NCBI GenBank assembly: GCA_030621535.1 | Contig: JAUXHM010000026.1 | Location: 1 to 10,313 of the forward strand | Length of the DNA: 10,313 nucleotides | Source: Candidatus Methanophagales archaeon | Lineage (GTDB): Archaea; Halobacteriota; Syntropharchaeia; Alkanophagales; Methanospirareceae | Direction: 5' to 3' | Shown: positions 5,992-10,313 of the stretch, piece after piece | How the letters are laid out: every line of letters starts with the position of its first letter | How positions within the stretch are numbered: position 1 is the first letter of the stretch | Notes under the pieces: model-generated | The model's input: the letters and a program-made list of their open reading frames with translations, nothing else | Databases searched by the model: none | What the model was told of the DNA's origin: nothing | Made by a program: the position numbers and the translations under genes

Positions 5992-7713
5992 CTAAAAAGT
6001 TTGATCTTTAAACCTTCGCTCAATAAACGCATCGCACACCTCACCCGGCTTGCCTCGCATCGCAACTACTCCCTCATCAATTAATATCGCTTCGTGTGTA
6101 AGCTCCCGGATTACGTCAAGCTGATGGCTCACGACCAGAATGGTCGTGCCGAACTCACGATTCAAATCTTTCAGCGAATTCGTCACCACACGTAGCGAAA
6201 TCGGGTCTATGTCGCCAAAAGGCTCATCCAATAGCAGTATTTCACAGTCTGATGCCATAAGAGTGGCAATTGCAAGCCTTATCTCCTCACCCACACTCGT
6301 CTCAGAAATGTAACGGGTGAATATGTCTTCTGGTAGGCTCACTGCTTTAAGGTATGGTTCAGCAGCTTTGAACGCTTCCCTCACCGGCAGTTTTGGGAAC
6401 AGGTCATCCAGTACGTCTATTTCAAGCCCTAATTCCCTGAGTCGCCCTTTCGCCTCTGCCTCCGGTAAGTCCGCAAGTCTTAAAAGAACGTCCATTGTGA
6501 CATCACTTATTCCAAATTCCTTCGCCTTTGCCATCGCCTGTTTTATCATCTCAAACTTCTTCAACCCGATTTTTCGTGCAAATAAGTCCTGAACGAGCTG
6601 GTACGGTGGAAGCGCAAACTCCTGATGAATAATGCCTACTTTGCTCCTCGCCTCTATTGACCTTTTACCGTATTCCGCGATGTTGGCGAAGTCCACTGTC
6701 CCTATTCTTATCAGTATGTGGCCCCTGTCTGGCTTTTCAAAACCGCCCAATAACCTCATTAATACCGTTTTCCCCATTGCTGAAGGACCTATTATCCCAA
6801 GTATCTCACCTTTCGGAATCTTGATATTGATGTCCTGCATTTCTATTGTTCTTATCAATGTGTGATGTGTGACCATGTCATATTTCTTCCAGGCACCGTC
6901 AATCCAGACCACCGCGTTCTTTTCGTCTTTTACCGGAGCTAACGGTTTTACGGGCTCAATAGGAGCTAAGAAGTGCTTAATTACGCTTTCTGTATCCCCT
7001 TCCTCTACTACCTTCCCTTTGTCCATCATGAGCAGTCTATCGCAGAGATACCTGTGCACTTCGGGCATGTGCGAAATAAGTAAAATACTGATGTTTGATC
7101 GTTCCTTTACTCTTTTCACGGTGTCAAGCAGATATTCCCTCGTCAACGGGTCGGACATCGTCCCCGGCTCGTCAAGCAGTAATAACGAAGGTTCTTTTGC
7201 AAGCTGTCGAGCAAGCAAAACCCGCTGTTTGTCACCTCCACTTAAAATCGTGTATAAATGGTTCCATTTGTCCCTCAGCCCAACGAGGTCGAGTATTTTA
7301 AATGCCTCTCCCTTTAATTCATCATATTCGTCCTCAATTTCAGGGACCTCCTCCAAACCGGTTTGCTTTGCTCTTAGTTTCTTTATTACGTTGTCTATCA
7401 CCGAGATGTTATAGAGTGCAAAAGACCGCTGGAGGTGAAAAGCAGTCTTCTGTCGTAGCATTCTGTATTCTGGCCAGGGCGAGTCCGGCGTTACCCTGAC
7501 GCCGTCTATTTCTACTACGCCTTCATTAAACTTCTCGTAACCACGAAGCATGCGAAGCAACGTTGTCTTTCCCGCTCCGCTTCTCCCTATTATCCCCAGC
7601 GTCTCGCCCTCTTCTACCTTGAAGGAGACATCATCCAGCGCTACCAGTTCTTTACCTACTTTCGACAGTTCATACCGCTTACAGAGCCCTTGAACCTGTA
7701 GTGTTGCACCCAT
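5992..7713 (-). CDS. atwA: Methyl-coenzyme M reductase activation ATPase (component A2)
   Basis: Tandem ABC ATPase known in methanogens as the ATP-carrying component A2 that, with other factors, reductively activates the Ni(I) F430 of methyl-coenzyme M reductase. The protein is soluble, with no membrane segments. Cassette 1 has Walker A GRSGAGKT at 43-50, signature LSGGDKQR at 157-164, Walker B LLLLDEP at 177-183 and switch His215. Cassette 2 has Walker A GPSAMGKT at 309-316, a divergent signature TSVGEEIR at 472-479, Walker B ILLLDEPFGDIDP at 492-504 and His530. The DEPGTMSDP and SVGEEIR segments match what I recall of AtwA rather than of transporter ATPases, and no permease gene is near. 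At 573 residues it is of family length. The ATG at 7713 follows AGAGG at 7726-7722 with 8-nt spacing, a good ribosome binding site. No mcr genes lie in the window. Confidence 0.92.
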   Translation of the reverse strand: MGATLQVQGLCKRYELSKVGKELVALDDVSFKVEEGETLGIIGRSGAGKTTLLRMLRGYEKFNEGVVEIDGVRVTPDSPWPEYRMLRQKTAFHLQRSFALYNISVIDNVIKKLRAKQTGLEEVPEIEDEYDELKGEAFKILDLVGLRDKWNHLYTILSGGDKQRVLLARQLAKEPSLLLLDEPGTMSDPLTREYLLDTVKRVKERSNISILLISHMPEVHRYLCDRLLMMDKGKVVEEGDTESVIKHFLAPIEPVKPLAPVKDEKNAVVWIDGAWKKYDMVTHHTLIRTIEMQDINIKIPKGEILGIIGPSAMGKTVLMRLLGGFEKPDRGHILIRIGTVDFANIAEYGKRSIEARSKVGIIHQEFALPPYQLVQDLFARKIGLKKFEMIKQAMAKAKEFGISDVTMDVLLRLADLPEAEAKGRLRELGLEIDVLDDLFPKLPVREAFKAAEPYLKAVSLPEDIFTRYISETSVGEEIRLAIATLMASDCEILLLDEPFGDIDPISLRVVTNSLKDLNREFGTTILVVSHQLDVIRELTHEAILIDEGVVAMRGKPGEVCDAFIERRFKDQTF

Positions 7714-7884
7714 TTTTGTCGCCTCTAACGTTTAACCTGTACTATTAAATCTATCATATTACTACTACTATAAATCTGTAATCCATAAATACCCCAATTC
7801 TTTTTTTCGGTTTGTGTATGTAACATAGTATGGAGATTTATGAAGATGGTGAACGGGGAATCGCCGCGAGATTCTACGTGAAAA
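7714..7884. promoter_or_regulatory. atwA upstream region
   Basis: This 171-bp AT-rich gap lies between the aroC stop and the atwA start. On the minus strand AGATTTATAGTA (7778-7767) is a TATA-box candidate about 55-65 bp before the atwA ATG, leaving a leader with the AGAGG site. The right part holds a 25-codon open frame on the plus strand (7830-7907) that ends in the dispersed repeat and is probably not a gene. Own transcription of atwA is inferred from the gap length. Confidence 0.4.
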
Positions 7885-7904
7885 TCAGTGTAATCTTGTG
7901 GTTA
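7877..7904 (-). repeat. 28-bp dispersed repeat, copy 2, forming the aroC 3' end
   Basis: It is 27 of 28 bases identical to 5332-5359 and in the same orientation. Read on the minus strand it supplies the final six AroC residues (ITTRLH) and the TGA stop at 7887-7885. The plus-strand reading gives VKISVILWL, close to VKICVILWL from copy 1. Confidence 0.85.
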
Positions 7905-9045
7905 TGAAACGCATCCAGCAATCCACCAACACCAGCGCAACCATTGCTTCTGCAACAGGAACGATTCTTGGGCATATACAGGGGTCATGTCTGCCCTCTA
8001 TTTTTAGTTCTACCTCTTCCATCTTCGCCATATCCACGCTTCTCTGTGGCTTTGAAATAGATGCTGTGGGCTTCACCGCGATTCGGCATACTACGGGCGC
8101 TCCTGTTGAGATACCGCCTAAAATACCGCCTGCGTTGTTCGTTCTCGTGCTTATCCTCCCTTCCTGTTTACCGCCGAGATCACGGAGAGCGCCGAGATAA
8201 ATTTCCTGACTCTCTGTGTTCTCTGCGGGCTCAGCGGTAATTATATAAAATTCATCATTCATCTCGCTGCCTTTCATCCTTGCAGCCGCAAATCCCACGC
8301 CTATTTCAACTCCTTTCACTGCGCCAATGCTCATTAAAGCCTTTGCAAGTTCTGCATCCAGCTTATCAAATACCGGTTCGCCTAAACCCGTCGGAACGCC
8401 GAACGCAATTACCTCCACGATACCGCCCACACTGTCTCCTGCTGCTTTTACTTGTTTTATTAACGCTTCCATTTTCCCCGCTGCTTCCGAATCTGCACAT
8501 CTGACGGCATTCTTATCTACATTCGTTTTTAGTTCTTCTGTTCCTACTTCCTTCGCTACTATCCCGCCGATTTCCACTACGTGCCCCAGAATTTGTATGT
8601 CGTGCATGGCTAAGATTTTCTTCGCTATTGCACCTGCGGCAACTCGCGCAACGGTTTCACGACCAGAAGCTCTCCCGCCGCCCCGGTAGTCCCTTATCCC
8701 GTACTTCATCTGGTACGTGAAATCTGCTTGACCCGGTCTCGCAACGTTTTTTATTCGCTCATAAGGACTTGAATCCACGTCCTTGTTCCACACGAGCATG
8801 GAAATGGGTGTGCCGAGCGTTTTACCGTCAAACACGCCCGATAAAATCTTTACTTCATCTGCTTCTTTCCTTTCCGTCGTTAGTTCACTTACGCCTGGTT
8901 TTCTCCTGTTCAGTTCGTGCTGTACGTCCGCTTCTGACAGCTCAAGCTCTGCGGGGCAGCCGTCCACGACCACACCCATCGCTGCTCCGTGCGACTCTCC
9001 CCAGGTTGTCACCCTGAATATCTTACCGAAAGTATTGCCGGACAT
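7885..9045 (-). CDS. aroC: Chorismate synthase with an in-frame 23-residue insertion
   Basis: Converts 5-enolpyruvylshikimate 3-phosphate to chorismate using reduced FMN; last step of the shikimate pathway. Family motifs are clear: [17 protein letters not shown] at 4-20 (first active-site His19), HELNRRKPG at 43-51, [22 protein letters not shown] at 122-143, KGSEMNDEF at 258-266, [13 protein letters not shown] at 301-313 and the C-terminal [10 protein letters not shown] at 351-360. Residue 106 in RPGQADFTY is Gln (codon CAA), where the second conserved His is expected. Residues 270-292 are encoded by a 69-bp inverted-repeat element. Without them the sequence would read NDEFYIIKQEGRIS, matching ordinary AroC spacing. 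The last six residues come from another repeat. The ATG at 9045 matches the family start (SGNTFGK) and has no clear ribosome binding site. It is the last gene of the Sec61-beta to aroC row. The frame is intact, so function is likely retained, but activity is unproven. Confidence 0.96.
   Translation of the reverse strand: MSGNTFGKIFRVTTWGESHGAAMGVVVDGCPAELELSEADVQHELNRRKPGVSELTTERKEADEVKILSGVFDGKTLGTPISMLVWNKDVDSSPYERIKNVARPGQADFTYQMKYGIRDYRGGGRASGRETVARVAAGAIAKKILAMHDIQILGHVVEIGGIVAKEVGTEELKTNVDKNAVRCADSEAAGKMEALIKQVKAAGDSVGGIVEVIAFGVPTGLGEPVFDKLDAELAKALMSIGAVKGVEIGVGFAAARMKGSEMNDEFYIITAEPAENTESQEIYLGALRDLGGKQEGRISTRTNNAGGILGGISTGAPVVCRIAVKPTASISKPQRSVDMAKMEEVELKIEGRHDPCICPRIVPVAEAMVALVLVDCWMRFITTRLH
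8170..8238. repeat. 69-bp inverted-repeat element (two three-unit NNCRCNGAG arms) inside aroC
   Basis: The left arm 8170-8197 reads ACCGCCGAG, ATCACGGAG, AGCGCCGAG, A. The right arm 8211-8238, read on the minus strand, is ACCGCTGAG, CCCGCAGAG, AACACAGAG, A. The arms agree at 20 of 28 positions, and the shared end extends two bases further as TTACCGC. A 13-bp centre (8198-8210) separates them. Each arm resembles the solo copy at 2522-2548. The 69-bp length is 23 whole codons in the aroC frame, giving TAEPAENTE from one arm and LGALRDLGG from the other. No transposase or clear target duplication is seen. Confidence 0.8.
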
Positions 9046-9089
9046 GGTAAAACAAAATTAAATATGTTTAGTTTTAAGAAAAGATTCGC

Positions 9090-9548
9090 TCAAAGATAAA
9101 CGAGTTCTATACCCGCCATCCTCAAATATTCCAGCCCTTCCGTATCGCTGTAATCCCCTGTCATTATTACCCTCCTTATCCCTGCATTTATTATCTGCTT
9201 TGCACATATCTTGCACGGGTATGCGTTCACGTACAGCGTAGCACCTTCCGCGTCTCTACCCGCCTGTAAAAGCGCATTCTGCTCGGCGTGCACACCTACG
9301 CACTCTTCGTGTCTCTCTCCCGATGCGATATTCAGTTTATCTCGCCGACATCCGACATCCAAACAATGAGGGAATCCTCTCGGTGCGCCGTTATAGCCCG
9401 TGGATATAATCACGTTATTTTTAACCACCAAGGCGCCTATCTGCCTTCTCAAGCAAGTTGAACGTTCCGCTACATCCGCTACAATGTTCATCCAGTATTC
9501 GTCCCACGGTATTCTCTTCGGCTTTTCCCCCGCTTCTTCCGCCTGCAT
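9090..9548 (-). CDS. Deoxycytidylate (dCMP) deaminase family protein
   Basis: Zinc-dependent deaminase expected to convert dCMP to dUMP for dTTP synthesis. The 152 residues contain the catalytic zinc motif HAEQNAL at 87-93 (His87, Glu89) and PCKIC at 111-115 (Cys112, Cys115). The dCMP-deaminase pattern STCLRRQIGALVVKNN and STGYNGAPRGFPHC precedes it. The GYNGAPRG segment and the Cys/His-rich stretch at 61-83 favour dCMP deaminase (ComEB-like) over cytidine or guanine deaminase. The ATG at 9548 lies 6 bp after the moaC stop, with AAAGGG just before it, so it is probably co-transcribed with moaC. The aroC start follows after a 44-bp gap. Confidence 0.92.
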   Translation of the reverse strand: MQAEEAGEKPKRIPWDEYWMNIVADVAERSTCLRRQIGALVVKNNVIISTGYNGAPRGFPHCLDVGCRRDKLNIASGERHEECVGVHAEQNALLQAGRDAEGATLYVNAYPCKICAKQIINAGIRRVIMTGDYSDTEGLEYLRMAGIELVYL

Positions 9549-9554
9549 CCCTTT

Positions 9555-10007
9555 TTATCCCTTTTCCTTCTTATCCACTCTTATCTTCTCTATCCACGTA
9601 TGCGGGTAATTTCCCGTTTCGTCCTTCTCTTCTGACTTCACCATATCCCAAATCGTGAGCAATGCCACGGATAGACCATGCAGTGCATCCATCTCCACTC
9701 CTGTCTTTCCAATGGATTTCACAGATACGGTCGCATTTATATCGCTCTCGCCTATCGAGAAATCAACCTTTACCGCTTCGATACTTATTGGATGGCATAG
9801 CGGAATCATATCAGGCGTTTTTTTTACTGCTAATATCGCTGCCGTTTCCGCACATCCAAGCACATCTCCCTTCTTTATATTCCCGCTTTTTAGCTTCTCT
9901 ACCGTGCTGCTCTTCAGTTTTATGCTGCCCGAAACGGTCGCTACTCGCTCGACATTCCCTTTCTTGCTTATGTCTATCATAGCCATACTCTCGTCAGGTC
10001 GCTGCAT
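9555..10007 (-). CDS. moaC: Cyclic pyranopterin monophosphate synthase
   Basis: With MoaA it converts GTP to cyclic pyranopterin monophosphate, the first stage of molybdopterin synthesis. In an archaeon of this type the cofactor would serve tungsten or molybdenum enzymes such as formylmethanofuran dehydrogenase (inference). Family motifs are visible: MIDISKKGNVERVA at 10-23, KKGDVLGCAETAAILAVKKT at 45-64, MIPLCHP at 67-73, and KTGVEMDALHGLSVALLTIWDMVKS at 101-125 with Asp121 and Lys124 as the expected active-site pair. At 150 residues it is of normal length. The ATG at 10007 adds a few residues; Met8 or Met10, just before the conserved IDIS, are alternative starts, and no clear ribosome binding site decides. 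It lies 56 bp from Sec61-beta and 6 bp from the deaminase gene. No moaA or moaE is in the window. Confidence 0.96.
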   Translation of the reverse strand: MQRPDESMAMIDISKKGNVERVATVSGSIKLKSSTVEKLKSGNIKKGDVLGCAETAAILAVKKTPDMIPLCHPISIEAVKVDFSIGESDINATVSVKSIGKTGVEMDALHGLSVALLTIWDMVKSEEKDETGNYPHTWIEKIRVDKKEKG

Positions 10008-10063
10008 TGTTCTGTTGAAACTATTCTATTCTTTCGTTTTAGATTTTGGTGATTCTATGATCT

Positions 10064-10282
10064 TTAAGCGGGCCAGACACCGTAATATATCTCCAGCCCC
10101 AGTATCATTACACCAATAAACACGCCTATGAGCAGTACAGTCTTCGGGGAGAATCTTACGGCGGATTCCTCAACATCGTAATACCGCATCAACCCGGCAG
10201 AGGACATAAGCCCTCGCTCTTCGCCTCTCCCTTTTCCTCCTCCTTCTTTTTTCGCCTTTTTCGATGCCTTCCTTTTTGCCAT
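10064..10282 (-). CDS. Preprotein translocase subunit Sec61-beta
   Basis: Small tail-anchored subunit of the archaeal SecYE-beta protein-conducting channel in the cytoplasmic membrane. The 72 residues comprise a Lys/Arg/Gly-rich cytosolic tail (1-24), the conserved block GLMSSAGLMRYYDVEES at 24-40, FSPKTV, and one membrane helix at about 49-67 ending YYGVWPA. This is the archaeal Sec61-beta pattern (annotated SecG in some genomes, though not homologous to bacterial SecG). It leads the moaC, dCMP deaminase and aroC row. Confidence 0.93.
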   Translation of the reverse strand: MAKRKASKKAKKEGGGKGRGEERGLMSSAGLMRYYDVEESAVRFSPKTVLLIGVFIGVMILGLEIYYGVWPA

Positions 10283-10313
10283 GTTCTTAAATTGTTTGTC
10301 TTAATAAAATAAA
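10283..10313 (-). promoter_or_regulatory. Probable promoter of the Sec61-beta gene row
   Basis: The 31 bases upstream of the Sec61-beta ATG are nearly all A/T. On the minus strand TTTATTTTATTAAG occupies the positions expected of a TATA box about 20-30 bp before a leaderless or short-leader start. The window ends here, so the upstream context is unknown. Confidence 0.35.

Noticed and set aside
5992..7713. ABC transporter ATPase for import or export
   Set aside because: Two fused cassettes without any permease or binding protein nearby, and motifs typical of AtwA, argue against transport.

Overview
The window looks like chromosomal DNA of an MCR-bearing euryarchaeon (a methanogen or an anaerobic methane/alkane oxidiser; an ANME-1-type lineage is my guess). 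The evidence is a methyl-coenzyme M reductase activation ATPase (AtwA), an archaeal Sec61-beta, an archaeal-type MiaB-like tRNA methylthiotransferase, a type 2 isopentenyl diphosphate isomerase and a tRNA-Glu without encoded CCA. DNA gyrase A is also present; established knowledge is that euryarchaea acquired it from bacteria. No phage, transposase, CRISPR array or defence gene was found.

Layout from left to right. The minus-strand tRNA methylthiotransferase gene (1187 down past base 1) runs off the left edge. It diverges from idi2 (1285-2439, +) across a 97-bp promoter region. A 171-bp spacer with two short repeats separates idi2 from the convergent gyrA (5211-2611, -). A DUF488 gene (about 5372-5887, +) diverges from gyrA and ends inside an oppositely oriented tRNA-Glu(CTC) gene (5943-5869, -). 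Upstream of the tRNA on the same strand lies atwA (7713-5992, -). A further 171-bp spacer precedes a minus-strand gene row read from the right edge: Sec61-beta (10282-10064), moaC (10007-9555), dCMP deaminase (9548-9090) and aroC (9045-7885). Their gaps are 56, 6 and 44 bp, which suggests an operon.

The genes are housekeeping: protein export, molybdopterin, dTTP and aromatic amino acid precursors, isoprenoid lipids, DNA supercoiling, tRNA modification and MCR activation. They do not form one dedicated system, and I see no novel multi-gene system.

The unusual signal is a set of small dispersed repeats at and inside genes. One family has a 9-bp period (NNCRCNGAG): a single three-unit copy at 2522-2548 and a head-to-head inverted pair at 8170-8238. 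The pair sits inside aroC and adds exactly 23 codons in frame; removing it leaves a normal-looking chorismate synthase. A second family of ACACAGATT type occurs at 2461-2483, 5332-5359 and 7877-7904, the last two matching at 27 of 28 bases. The copy at 7877 supplies the last six residues and stop codon of AroC, and the copy at 5332 creates a spurious N-terminal extension of the DUF488 reading frame. Key-residue departures worth checking are Gln106 in AroC (normally His) and Val92 in GyrA (Ser83 in E. coli).
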